A stretch of DNA of 37,805 bases from Patulibacter minatonensis DSM 18081 (GTDB lineage Bacteria > Actinomycetota > Thermoleophilia > Solirubrobacterales > Solirubrobacteraceae). The position numbers were made by a program, and so were the translations under genes. The notes beneath the pieces were generated by a model. The model did no database searches, was not told the DNA's origin, and saw only the letters and a list, made by a program, of their open reading frames with translations. Where the stretch lies: the NCBI RefSeq assembly GCF_000519325.1, contig NZ_KI912613.1, positions 2,053,850-2,091,654 of the forward strand, given 5' to 3'. Of the stretch, positions 18,204 through 26,391 are shown in pieces. How positions within the stretch are numbered: position 1 is the first letter of the stretch; each line of letters opens with the position of its first letter.

Positions 18204-21068
18204 GTGCGTGTTCCCGTCCCGACCCTCAGGTCACGCCCTCGCGGGAGGTGGCCGGCCGTGCTCCCGGCCATCGTCGGCCTGGCGCTCGTCGCCCCGTCCG
18301 GGGCGTCCGCCGACCTCCCACCGGCATCCTGGACCTTCGACGGGCGCATCACGTCCGCGGCGGTGACGCCGGACGCCACCTACGTCGCCGGGACGTTCAC
18401 GAAGCAGCAGGCGCGCACCGGCGGTGGGCTGATCGTCCCGGTCGTCGGTGACGGGCGCCCGGAGCCCGCGTTCGACGCGACGGTGAACGGCCGCGTCCGC
18501 GACGCGGTGCCCGACGGGGCGGGCGGGTGGTACATCGCCGGGACGTTCGACCGCGTGGCCGGCGTCACGCGGCGGAACCTCGCCCACGTGCGCGCGGACC
18601 GCACCGTCGACCCGGCGTGGACACCGGACGCCGAGGAGTTCCGCGCGTCGCACATCGCGCGCCTCGGCGATCAGCTCTTCGTCACCGACGCGCGCGGGGT
18701 CGGTCTCGCACGGCTCGACGCACGGACGGGCGCCCGGCTCGACGCCGGCCGCCTCACCTCGGGGCAGGCCACCGACCTCGTCGCCGGCGACGGGCGGGTG
18801 TTCGCGACCGGCGAGATCGAGCGCACCGACGGGGTCCGGGGCGGCCTCGCCGAGATCGATCCCGCGACGGGGCGCATCACCTTCCCCGCCGCGCAGGCCG
18901 CGGGCGGAGAGGTCCGGGGCGGGATCGTCTCCGGCCACGTGCTCTACCTCTTCGGCCGGTTCACGAGCTTCGGCGGGCTCCCGCGCAACGGCCTCGCGGC
19001 GCTCGACCTGCGGACCGACACCGTCACGGACTGGGATCCGCAGCTCGGCACGAAGGGGTCCGTCACGGCGGTCGCCGCGAACGGGCGCGCCGTGTACGTC
19101 GGCGGCGACTTCGAGCGCGTCGGCGACGTCGACCGGGCCGGCGTCGCGGCGCTCGACCCCGGCACGGGGCGGGCGACCGCCTGGAACCCGCGGCTCCCGC
19201 CGCTCGACATCACGACCCTGGCGGCGACGGACGACCGCGTGTACTTCGCGGTCCGGAGCCTCTTCGGCGTGCCGGACGGCGGGGCCATCGACGCGCGCAC
19301 GGCGGGAAGCACCGGCTGGAGCCCCCAGCCGAACGGGGTCATCGACGTCTTCTCCCCGGCGGGCTCCGAGGTCTACGTCGGTGGGGCGTTCACCGGCGCG
19401 GGGCCGCGCGTCGGGAGCATCGCGAACGTGGCCCGGGTGCTGCCGGACGGGACCCTCGACACCGACTGGGACCCGAAGGCGAACGGGCCGGTCGCGGCCG
19501 TCGCGGCGTCGGGGCCGACGGTCTACCTCAGCGGCTTCTTCTCGAAGCTCGGGGGCGTCGACCGCGAGCGGCTCGGCGCGGTCGACGCGTCCAGCGGCGC
19601 GGTGACCGGCTGGACCCCGCACATCTCCGACACGCCGCGGCACATCGCCGCGACCCCGACGGCGGTGGTGATCGCAGGGCCGTTCGACCTGGTCAACAGC
19701 GGGCGGTCGATCGGGATCGCCGCGCTGGATCCGGCGACGGGGGAGTCCAAGCCGTGGGACGTCGAGTTCAAGCGGGCCGGTGACGAGGTGCAGCAGCTCC
19801 AGGCCGTCGGCTCGACGGTCTGGGTCCGCGGGTTCCTCGGGCAGATGGGCCCCACGGGGTCGGACAACGAGGGCCTCGTCGCGCTCGACACGCAGACCGG
19901 CACGATCACGCCCTGGGGGCACGACCTCCACACCGGCACCGTCCTGGCCGTCGCGGCGACACCGACCACCGCGTACCTCGTCCGGCAGCACCAGGGGCTG
20001 TGGGCGATCGACCTCACCGCACGGACGATGGCGCGGTTCGGCCCGGACGTCACGGGCGCGGACGACGGCATCACCGGCCTCGCGGTCGACGGCTCGAGCC
20101 TCTACCTGAGCGGCGACTTCAGCGGTCTCGGCGGACAGCCGCGCCGGGGTCTCGGGGCGGTCGGGCTCCTCTCCGGCGCCACGACCCCCTGGGCACCCGC
20201 GCAGTCGGTCAGCACGAGCGAGCACCCCTTCCGGGACGGGCCCGACCTCTTCGGGGCCGGGGCGGGACGGATCGCCGTCGGTGGCGGCACCTACGCGATC
20301 GACGGCCGACCGACGGGGATCTTCGCCGACCTCCACGACCCCCTCGTGCCCGAGCCCCCGGCGGACCGGACGGCCCCGAGGGTCGCGATCACCTACCCGG
20401 CGCGCGACCAGCGCCTCGCGGCGACGGACGACCCGACCCCGCGCTACACGTGCACGGACGAGCCGGGAGGCTCCGGCGTCCGGACCTGCGACGCGGCCCG
20501 GTCCTGCGAGTCGCCCTCCTCGTGCACGACGACGGTGAGCACCGCCGACCGCGCCGGGAACGAGCGGATCGTCTCGCAGCCCTACGTCGTCGACGTCCCG
20601 GCCCCGGCGGGTCCGGCCCCGGAGCCGCCCTCGCCCTCGGTGTACCCCGACCTCTCCGGGTTCTTCCCGGCCCTGCGGCCGGGCGGGCCCGCACCCGTGC
20701 GCCCGGCACCCGCCGCAGCCGACCCGCGGCCCGCGATCGGCGCCGCACTCGATCGCACGCTCGGCAGCGCGGCGAAGGGCCTGGCCGGGCTGCGGCACGG
20801 GCGGGGGGCCGCGACGCTCGCCGTCACGTCGCCGCGGGCCGGTCGGCTGCGCGTGACCGTCGACGTGGTGCAGGGGCGGCGGAAGACGGCGGCCGCGAGG
20901 GCGTCCGTCGCCCTCGGGACCTCGCGGCGCGTCGTCCGGCTCACCGCGCGCCGCCCGGCGCGGAGCGCGCTGCGGAAGGGCCGGAGCGTCCGCCTCGCCG
21001 TGGGGCTGGAGCTGCGGACCCCGGACGGGTACGTCGTGCGCCGGACCCGGACGGTCGTCGTGCGCTGA
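18204..21068 (+). CDS. Secreted beta-propeller protein with Ig-like and basic C-terminal regions
   Basis: About 954 residues from GTG 18204, preferred because GAGGG at 18191-18195 is well placed and a signal peptide follows (Arg-rich start, hydrophobic core, cut after GASA). GTG 18195 and TTG 18147 are alternatives. The main body (residues ~30-700) repeats the delta-60/DUF5122-like motif G-x-F-x-x-x-G-G-x-x-R-x-x-L-A-x-x-D about ten times, with WxP ends, so it should fold as one or more beta-propellers. Next comes an Ig-like segment with several Cys (YTCTDEPGGSGVRTC), a Pro-rich linker and a basic beta domain. The role is unknown; cell-surface binding is likely. Its stop is 5 bp from the convergent GST stop. 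Confidence 0.82.
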   Translation: MRVPVPTLRSRPRGRWPAVLPAIVGLALVAPSGASADLPPASWTFDGRITSAAVTPDATYVAGTFTKQQARTGGGLIVPVVGDGRPEPAFDATVNGRVRDAVPDGAGGWYIAGTFDRVAGVTRRNLAHVRADRTVDPAWTPDAEEFRASHIARLGDQLFVTDARGVGLARLDARTGARLDAGRLTSGQATDLVAGDGRVFATGEIERTDGVRGGLAEIDPATGRITFPAAQAAGGEVRGGIVSGHVLYLFGRFTSFGGLPRNGLAALDLRTDTVTDWDPQLGTKGSVTAVAANGRAVYVGGDFERVGDVDRAGVAALDPGTGRATAWNPRLPPLDITTLAATDDRVYFAVRSLFGVPDGGAIDARTAGSTGWSPQPNGVIDVFSPAGSEVYVGGAFTGAGPRVGSIANVARVLPDGTLDTDWDPKANGPVAAVAASGPTVYLSGFFSKLGGVDRERLGAVDASSGAVTGWTPHISDTPRHIAATPTAVVIAGPFDLVNSGRSIGIAALDPATGESKPWDVEFKRAGDEVQQLQAVGSTVWVRGFLGQMGPTGSDNEGLVALDTQTGTITPWGHDLHTGTVLAVAATPTTAYLVRQHQGLWAIDLTARTMARFGPDVTGADDGITGLAVDGSSLYLSGDFSGLGGQPRRGLGAVGLLSGATTPWAPAQSVSTSEHPFRDGPDLFGAGAGRIAVGGGTYAIDGRPTGIFADLHDPLVPEPPADRTAPRVAITYPARDQRLAATDDPTPRYTCTDEPGGSGVRTCDAARSCESPSSCTTTVSTADRAGNERIVSQPYVVDVPAPAGPAPEPPSPSVYPDLSGFFPALRPGGPAPVRPAPAAADPRPAIGAALDRTLGSAAKGLAGLRHGRGAATLAVTSPRAGRLRVTVDVVQGRRKTAAARASVALGTSRRVVRLTARRPARSALRKGRSVRLAVGLELRTPDGYVVRRTRTVVVR

Positions 21069-21073
21069 CGCCG

Positions 21074-21679
21074 TCAGCCGTCGGGCAACGGCACGAGCCC
21101 CGGGACCGCGGTCACGCGGTCCAGCCAGGCGCGCACCTCCGGGAGGCCGGCGAGGTCGAGGCCGGCCTCGTGCGCTACGTGCGTGTAGGCGTAGAGGGCG
21201 AGGTCGGCGATCGTGAGCGCGTCGCCCACCAGGAACGCCCGCCCGGCGAGGTGACGCTCCATGGTCACGAGCGCCTTCCGGCCCGCCGCGAGCCGCTCCT
21301 CGACCGCTGCCGGGTCCCGGGGCTCGTCGGAGATCGCGACCTGGAAGCGGGCGACCGCGATCGCCGGCTCGTGCTCGTACTGCTCGAAGCAGAGCCACTG
21401 CAGGACCTGCGCCCGCGCGTAGGCGTCGTCCGGCAGGTACGGCGTGCCCTCCGCGAAGTACCAGAGGATCGCGTGGGACTCGGCGAGCGGCCGGCCGTCC
21501 TCGAGCACGATCGTCGGCACGCGGAGCGCCGGGTTCAGGTCCCCGATGATCTGGTCGCGGCCGGAGCGGTCGACGACCGACAGCTCCCGCCGCTCGAACG
21601 GCAGGTCGAGGTACCGCAGCAGCTGGCGGACCTTCCAGCAGTTGCCCGACACGGGGTTGTCGTAGAGGAGGAGCGGCAC
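21074..21679 (-). CDS. Glutathione S-transferase family protein
   Basis: A 201-residue protein with a GTG start. The N-terminal thioredoxin-like domain (1-78) has DNPVSGNCWKVRQLL as the active-site helix, the cis-Pro motif RVPTIVLEDG and the glutathione gamma-Glu-binding ESHAILWYF. The C-terminal all-alpha domain carries the conserved LTIADLALYAYTHVAHEAGLD. The catalytic residue position after P-V is Ser/Asn/Cys, which could be any of three classes. Most actinobacteria make mycothiol rather than glutathione, so the real thiol substrate is uncertain. There is no operon partner; the gene converges on the propeller gene. Confidence 0.88.
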   Translation of the reverse strand: MPLLLYDNPVSGNCWKVRQLLRYLDLPFERRELSVVDRSGRDQIIGDLNPALRVPTIVLEDGRPLAESHAILWYFAEGTPYLPDDAYARAQVLQWLCFEQYEHEPAIAVARFQVAISDEPRDPAAVEERLAAGRKALVTMERHLAGRAFLVGDALTIADLALYAYTHVAHEAGLDLAGLPEVRAWLDRVTAVPGLVPLPDG

Positions 21680-21784
21680 GGCAGGGCTTCGGTCGGGCGA
21701 GGGTAGCGCCGGGCGCGGGACCCGTCCATCGGGTCGGTGCCGGCGGCTCGTGCGGCGACCCGCGCGCGGTGGGGGCCGCCGCGC

Positions 21785-22921
21785 TCAGTCCGGCACCGCC
21801 GCTCGCAGCCGCACGACGACCCGGAGCCCGCCGCCCTCGCGGGGCGTGAGGACGAGCGTGCCGTCGTGGGCCTCGATGATGCGCTGCGCGATCGCCAGGC
21901 CGAGGCCCGCGCCGGCGTGCTCGGTGCGCAGGCGGCCCTCACCGCGGAGGAACGGCTCGACGAGTCGCGACGCCTGCTGCGCGGTGATCGGCGCGCCGGT
22001 GTTCTCGACCGCGAGCTCGACCTCGTCGCCGCGGGCGTCGGCCGCGACCCACACGCGGCCGCCGTCGCCCGTGTTGTGGACGATCGCGTTGTGCACGAGG
22101 TTCGTGCCGAGCTGCTGCAGGAGGGCGGGCGAGCCGACCGTGCGGGTCACGTCGCCCGAGGTCTCCAGCACGACGCCGCGCTCCTCGGCGAGCGGCAGCA
22201 GCGTCTCGGCGGCCTGCTCCGCGACCAGCGACAGGTCGACGTCCTCGCGGGCGAACGTCCGCTGGTCGGCGCGGCTCAGGAGGAGCAGCGCCTCGGTCAG
22301 ATCGATCGCCCGGGCGTTCACGTCGTGGAGGCGCTCGATCAGCTCGCGCGGGTCCCGGTCGGGGTCCTTCCGGGCGACGTCGAGCAGCGTCTGCGTGACC
22401 GCCAGCGGGGTCCGCAGCTCGTGCGACGCGTTCGCGGCGAACCGCTGCTGCTCGGCGACGTGCGCCTCGAGCCGCGCGAGCATCGTGTCGAACGCGTCGG
22501 CCAGCTCGCGGAACTCGTCGCCACGTCCCTCGAGCTCGATCCGATGCGACAGCGACCCGGCGGTGGCCTTGCGGGCCGCGCCCGTGATGCGGGTGAGCGG
22601 GGCGAGCATCCGGCCGGCCAGGACCCATCCGCCGACGAGGCCGAAGACCAGGAGGACGACGAGCATCAGGGCGACCTTCGGCGCGAAGGCGTCGAGGAGG
22701 TCGCGGCGCCCGGGTGAGAAGGCGACGGGCCCGTTCTGCTGGTCCCCGAACGTCGGCGCGCGGCCCGGCAGGTCCGGCACGTACCGCAGCAGGAAGACCC
22801 ACACGACGGCGAGCAGCAGGGCGCCCGCGACCATGAGGAACCCGGCGTAGCTCAGGGTGAGCTTCAGCCGGGCGCTCATGCCGGGCGTCCGCCGCGCCGA
22901 CCGGTCAAGGGGGTCACGCAT
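21785..22921 (-). CDS. Sensor histidine kinase (EnvZ/VanS-like layout)
   Basis: A 378-residue protein. Two transmembrane helices (about 20-45 and 82-105) bracket a short extracytoplasmic loop. A HAMP domain (about 102-155) follows. The H-box NASHELRTPL carries phospho-acceptor H167. The ATPase domain has N-box LGTNLVHNAIVHN and G-box HAGAGLGLAIAQRIIEAHDG. Its start overlaps the response regulator stop by 8 nt, so the two are co-translated. A Met 15 residues in (ATG 22879) is an alternative start. The divergent VanY-like gene suggests that the pair senses or remodels the cell wall, but the signal is unknown. Confidence 0.93.
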   Translation of the reverse strand: MRDPLDRSARRTPGMSARLKLTLSYAGFLMVAGALLLAVVWVFLLRYVPDLPGRAPTFGDQQNGPVAFSPGRRDLLDAFAPKVALMLVVLLVFGLVGGWVLAGRMLAPLTRITGAARKATAGSLSHRIELEGRGDEFRELADAFDTMLARLEAHVAEQQRFAANASHELRTPLAVTQTLLDVARKDPDRDPRELIERLHDVNARAIDLTEALLLLSRADQRTFAREDVDLSLVAEQAAETLLPLAEERGVVLETSGDVTRTVGSPALLQQLGTNLVHNAIVHNTGDGGRVWVAADARGDEVELAVENTGAPITAQQASRLVEPFLRGEGRLRTEHAGAGLGLAIAQRIIEAHDGTLVLTPREGGGLRVVVRLRAAVPD

Positions 22922-23612
22922 CGGGCGCTCCCGCGCCGTCGCGACCGGCCTGCGGCGCCTCGATGCGGTACCCGACGCCCGTCACGGTGGCGATGAGCCA
23001 CGGCTCGCCGAGGCGCTTGCGCAGCGCGGAGACCGTGATGCGGACCGCGTTCGTGAACGGGTCGGCGTTCTCGTCCCACGCGCGGCGGAGCAGCTCCTCG
23101 GCGCTGACGACCCCGCCCTCGGCCGCGACGAGCACCTCGAGGACGGCGAACTGCTTCCGGGTCAGCCCGACGTAGCGGCCGTCGCGGTGGACCTCACGGC
23201 GGAAGGGGTCCACGCGGAGGCCGGCGATCTCGCGCACCGGCGGGCGGTTGTGCGCCCGCCGCCGGTCGAGCGCGCGGAGGCGGAGGACGAGCTCCTGCAG
23301 CTCGAACGGCTTGGTGAGGTAGTCGTCGGCACCGAGGCCGAACCCCGAGGCCTTGTCGTCGAGCCGGTCCGCGGCGGTGAGCATGAGGATCGGCAGCCCG
23401 CTGCCGGAGGCCACGATCCGTCGGGCGACCTCGTCGCCCGTGGGCCCGGGGACGTCGCGGTCCAGGACCGCGATGTCGTAGCCGTGGACCCCCAGCAGCG
23501 CGAGCGCGGCGTCGCCGTCCCCGGCGACGTCGGCGGCGATCGCCTCCAGCCGCAGCCCGTCGCGGATGGCGTCCGCCAGGTACGGCTCGTCCTCGAGGAT
23601 CAGCACCCGCAT
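22914..23612 (-). CDS. OmpR/PhoB-family response regulator
   Basis: A 232-residue protein. The receiver domain has acidic pocket E7-D8, phospho-acceptor D51 in VLDRDVPGPTG, the LTAAD switch Thr region and the KPF lysine motif. A winged-helix DNA-binding domain (about 130-222) ends with VRITVSALRKRLG and the wing GVGYRI. It is partnered with the kinase gene that overlaps its 3' end. A TAGGGT box ends 6 nt before its ATG, predicting a leaderless mRNA. GTATCG direct repeats just upstream are likely its own binding sites, shared with the divergent carboxypeptidase gene. Confidence 0.95.
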   Translation of the reverse strand: MRVLILEDEPYLADAIRDGLRLEAIAADVAGDGDAALALLGVHGYDIAVLDRDVPGPTGDEVARRIVASGSGLPILMLTAADRLDDKASGFGLGADDYLTKPFELQELVLRLRALDRRRAHNRPPVREIAGLRVDPFRREVHRDGRYVGLTRKQFAVLEVLVAAEGGVVSAEELLRRAWDENADPFTNAVRITVSALRKRLGEPWLIATVTGVGYRIEAPQAGRDGAGAPDA

Positions 23613-23618
23613 CGTCCG

Positions 23619-23624
23619 ACCCTA
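23619..23624 (-). promoter_or_regulatory. -10 box of the response regulator gene (leaderless)
   Basis: TAGGGT on the minus strand (23624-23619) followed by 6 nt and then the ATG at 23612. There is no Shine-Dalgarno sequence and no clear -35; the GTATCG repeats occupy the -35 region. Confidence 0.5.
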
Positions 23625-23635
23625 CGAGCCCCGGC

Positions 23636-23664
23636 GTATCGCGGGTGTATCGGGAATCGCATAC
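23636..23664. promoter_or_regulatory. GTATCG direct repeats between response regulator and VanY genes
   Basis: GTATCG occurs at 23636-23641 and 23647-23652, exactly 11 bp apart. An inverted near-copy GTATGC lies on the minus strand at 23664-23659. Tandem half-sites one helical turn apart are the classic binding arrangement of OmpR-family dimers. The block sits in the only intergenic region of the divergent pair, so phosphorylated regulator could control both sides. Confidence 0.5.
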
Positions 23665-23699
23665 GGCCGGGCAACGTCCCGCGGCGTTGACTGGCCGCC

Positions 23700-24335
23700 A
23701 TGAGCTCGATCGCCCCGGCCCGGACGACCGTCCGCCGCACCCCGGTCCGCCGCGGCCGGGTCGCCGTCCTCCTCGCCGTGCTGGTCCTCGTCGTCGTCGG
23801 GCTCGGGGCGCTGTCATCCTCGTCGTCCGGCCCGCTCGCGGCGGTCCGGGAGCGGGCCGCGGCCGCGCTCGGTCGCGGGGAGCTCGGCGAGGCCGACGGC
23901 CGCATCCCCGCCGGCACGACCGTCTTCGCCGACGACGTCCCCGGCGTCGCCGACCTCGACCCGGCCCTCCTCGGCGCCCTGCGGCGGGCGGGGACGGTCG
24001 CCCGGCGGGACGGGGTCGCGCTCGTCGTCGACAGCGGCCGGCGGTCGCCCGCCTACCAGGAGCGCCTGCGCCGGGAGGCCGTGGCGCGCTACGGCTCGGC
24101 GGCGGAGGCGGCGCGCTGGGTCGCGACCGCCGACCGCTCCGCGCACGTCTCCGGCGACGCGGTCGACCTCGGGTGGGCCGGTGCCGCGTGGCTCTCCGAG
24201 CGCGGCGCGGCGTACGGGCTGTGCCGGATCTACGACAACGAGCCGTGGCACTACGAGCTGCGCCCGGACGCCGCCCGCGAGGGCTGCCCGGCGCGCTACG
24301 CCGACCCCACCCACGACCCGCGGCTGCAGCCGTGA
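23700..24335 (+). CDS. VanY-like D-alanyl-D-alanine carboxypeptidase
   Basis: A 211-residue protein with an Arg-rich N-terminus, a single transmembrane helix (20-38) that anchors it outside, and a LAS-type (peptidase M15B) catalytic domain. Conserved elements are DSGRRSPAYQ (111-120), SAHVSGDAVDLG with zinc ligands H149 and D156, and EPWHYEL with the third ligand H184. Such enzymes trim the terminal D-Ala from peptidoglycan stems. The domain is complete though compact. It diverges from a two-component system, as vanY-type genes often do; whether it affects glycopeptide sensitivity is not knowable from sequence. It lacks a clear ribosome binding site. Confidence 0.9.
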   Translation: MSSIAPARTTVRRTPVRRGRVAVLLAVLVLVVVGLGALSSSSSGPLAAVRERAAAALGRGELGEADGRIPAGTTVFADDVPGVADLDPALLGALRRAGTVARRDGVALVVDSGRRSPAYQERLRREAVARYGSAAEAARWVATADRSAHVSGDAVDLGWAGAAWLSERGAAYGLCRIYDNEPWHYELRPDAAREGCPARYADPTHDPRLQP

Positions 24336-24366
24336 GACGGATCCCGCCCGGGGACCAGCACCCTGG

Positions 24367-24386
24367 CGGCGGGGCCGGCCCCGCCG
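24367..24386. terminator. Palindromic terminator between VanY and GGDEF genes
   Basis: A perfect 20-bp palindrome, CGGCGGGGCC joined to its reverse complement, in the 62-bp gap between two convergent genes. It would fold as GGCGGGG-CCGG-CCCCGCC in either transcript. No U-tract. Confidence 0.6.
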
Positions 24387-24397
24387 GGTCGGAGACC

Positions 24398-25549
24398 TCA
24401 GCGCAGGACGGCGGCGTGCTTGCGGGCGAGCATCGCCAGGTCGGCGCGCTCGAGCGCCGCGGGGGCCGACGGCGCGCCCAGGAGCGACGCGTGGCCGAGG
24501 GACACGCCGATGCGGTGGGCCTCGGCACCGAGCGCGCCGGCCATCGCCGCGCGCAGCCGGACGTCGAACGTCGTCGCGATCTCCGGAGCGCAGCGACTGA
24601 GGACGATCCCGAACTCGTCGCCGCCGAGCCGGGCGACGTGGTCGGTCCCGCGCGTGGCCGACCGCAGCGCGGCGCCGAAGTCCCGGAGCGCGCGGTCGCC
24701 GGCGGCGTGCCCGCGCCGGTCGTTGATGCGCTTGAAGCCGTCGAGGTCCGCGACGATGACGACCGAGTCGACGCCGTCGCGCACCGCGGACGCCCACTCG
24801 TCCTGCAGGCGTCGGTCGAAGGCCCGGCGGTTGGGCAGGCCCGTCAGCTCGTCGACGAAGGCGAGCAGCGTGAGGCTCTCCTCCGCGCGACGCATCCGCT
24901 CCAGCCCGACCCGCAGCGCCGCGGCCTCCTGCTGCAGCGCCGCGACGACGCGGCGTCGCTCGTCCTCGCCCGACGCCAGCGTGTAGTCCTCGGCCGGGAT
25001 GACGGTGCCGTGCTGGCCGCAGATGTGGCGGAACCCGGCCTGCTGCGCCTCGCCGAACGCCCGCAGCGGGTAGGCGCACAGCAGCAGGAAGTCCCGAGCC
25101 GCGCCGAGGTCGTTCCAGAGGTCCTCGAGCGCGATCGTCGCCTCGACCTGGTGGCGCTCCCAGAGCAGCGCGACCATCTCGCCGTAGACGCGGACGCGTC
25201 GGCCGCCCGCGGCGGCGCGGTCCAGCACCGCGCCCATCGTCCGCCTGAACCGGCGCCGGTCGGGTGCGCGGCCGACCATGAACGCCCGGAGCGTCGCGTC
25301 GGCGTCGAGCACGATCAGCCGGTCCTCGGCGATGGCCGCGGCGACGTCGACCCCGGCGACGGAGAGGGCCTCGGTGAATCCGGCGCGGTGCTCGGCGGTC
25401 GCGACGAGCACGACCGCGTCTCCCGTGGACAGGGCGGGGGTGGCGAACTCGACGACCGTCCGGGTCAGGAAGGCATCGGTCTCGTAGAACTCGACCCGGT
25501 GGTCGTGCCCGTGGAACCCCTCCGCGTGTCGTGTGGCCAGTGCGTCCAT
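24398..25549 (-). CDS. MEDS-GGDEF diguanylate cyclase
   Basis: A 383-residue protein from the ATG at 25549, chosen for its GGGAGAGGG site; ATG 25630 is possible but extends into non-homologous sequence. The N-terminal MEDS (DcmR-type sensory) domain spans about 17-185, with RVEFYETDAFL, GDAVVLVATAEHR, VRVYGEMVALLW and LEDLWNDL. A coiled segment leads to the GGDEF domain, with DELTGLPNRRAF (233-244), the substrate-site block DLDGFKRINDRRGHAAGD and the intact active site GGDEF at 309-313. The inhibitory I-site RxxD is RGTD at 300-303, so product feedback is likely. It should make cyclic di-GMP from GTP in the cytosol. The MEDS ligand is unknown. Confidence 0.92.
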   Translation of the reverse strand: MDALATRHAEGFHGHDHRVEFYETDAFLTRTVVEFATPALSTGDAVVLVATAEHRAGFTEALSVAGVDVAAAIAEDRLIVLDADATLRAFMVGRAPDRRRFRRTMGAVLDRAAAGGRRVRVYGEMVALLWERHQVEATIALEDLWNDLGAARDFLLLCAYPLRAFGEAQQAGFRHICGQHGTVIPAEDYTLASGEDERRRVVAALQQEAAALRVGLERMRRAEESLTLLAFVDELTGLPNRRAFDRRLQDEWASAVRDGVDSVVIVADLDGFKRINDRRGHAAGDRALRDFGAALRSATRGTDHVARLGGDEFGIVLSRCAPEIATTFDVRLRAAMAGALGAEAHRIGVSLGHASLLGAPSAPAALERADLAMLARKHAAVLR

Positions 25550-25723
25550 CGCCCTCTCCCGAGGATCGTCCCGTCCACTTCGGAGTGGCAGGAGAACGGA
25601 CGGATGATGCGGGTGGCGGTCCCCGTGCAACGCCTCCTGCGGGGCCGGCGCGTCGCGGGACGATGCGTCGCGCGGCAGGGTGCGGCGCGGAGCGGGCGGC
25701 CGTGGGCGCGGGGGCCGATCGGC

Positions 25724-26167
25724 TCAGCCGCGGCGCGCGGCGACCAGCCCGCGGACCTTCCGCAGGGCGCGCACCGGGAGCGCGTCGACGGTGACCCGGT
25801 GGATCGCGACCTTGCGGACGTACTCGGCGACGTCCCACGTCGTGGTCGTGTCCTTCTCGAACAGCGCGACGTCGCCGACCCCCAGGGTGCGGCTGCGGCC
25901 CTGCTCGTCGGTGACCACGACCGAGCCCTCGACGATGTGGACGATCTCGTCGCAGCCGAAGAACCACGTGAAGCGGCCCGCCGTGCAGTCCCAGACCGTG
26001 GTGCTCAGCCGGCCGTCGGCGGTGCCGGCCTGGGTCCGGGCGCGGGCGACGGGCGCGCCGTCGAGGATCGTCGCCGGGTCGATCGGGGCGGGGTCCATCA
26101 CCGGCGGGTCGTCGGTGCCGGCCTGGAACGTCGTGATCACGTCCTGGTGTCCCGTCGTGGCGCTCAT
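25724..26167 (-). CDS. Cupin-domain protein (DUF861-like)
   Basis: A 147-residue single-cupin protein. WDCTAGRFTWFFGCDEIVHIVEGSVVV is the first cupin motif (described by its ends WDCTAG and EGSVVV), followed by GVGDVALFEKDTTTTWDVAEYVRKVAIH as the second. The W-x-C/D-E-x-x-x-I-x-E-G pattern is that of the DUF861/EutQ-like branch, which includes ureidoglycine aminohydrolase relatives. The substrate cannot be assigned. The ATG at 26167 has no ribosome binding site; TTGGCG, 17 nt, GACGCT and 6 nt precede it, which could be a leaderless promoter. No obvious operon partner; the GGDEF gene follows after 174 bp with its own binding site. Confidence 0.85.
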   Translation of the reverse strand: MSATTGHQDVITTFQAGTDDPPVMDPAPIDPATILDGAPVARARTQAGTADGRLSTTVWDCTAGRFTWFFGCDEIVHIVEGSVVVTDEQGRSRTLGVGDVALFEKDTTTTWDVAEYVRKVAIHRVTVDALPVRALRKVRGLVAARRG

Positions 26168-26198
26168 GTGGACAGCGTCGCACACGAGCGGGAGCGCG

Positions 26199-26239
26199 CC
26201 AAGTGGTGGGCGGCGAGGTCCCTGGGAACCACCACGTGG
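26199..26239. promoter_or_regulatory. Long imperfect inverted repeat upstream of the cupin gene
   Basis: CCAAGTGGTGG (26199-26209) and CCACCACGTGG (26229-26239) match as inverted arms at 10 of 11 positions, with a 19-bp spacer. The arms flank and overlap the predicted -35 region of the cupin gene 32-72 bp upstream of its ATG. Candidate operator, possibly with looping or two dimers. Confidence 0.4.
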
Positions 26240-26391
26240 CACCACCGACCCGACACCCCGGCCGACGGCGCCATCTCGATGCTGCGTTCGCGTCGCAGAG
26301 CGATGAGAACGCAGAAGCGACCGCCGCCGAGAGCCTCGAGCCGCGGCGTTGCACCCCGACGGCGCCGGCACCGGCCGCGACGACCCCCCGC

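Noticed and set aside
18231-21398. Long minus-strand frame opposite the propeller gene
   Set aside because: It crosses the propeller gene and part of the GST gene and has Arg/Gly/Asp-rich shadow composition.
23687-23692. TTGACT as a -35 box for the VanY gene
   Set aside because: It lies only 7 nt before the ATG, so no -10 box or transcript start would fit ahead of the gene.
25575-25588. CCACT-TCGG-AGTGG hairpin in the GGDEF leader
   Set aside because: A 5-bp stem in GC-rich DNA is easily random; no promoter or regulator link was seen.
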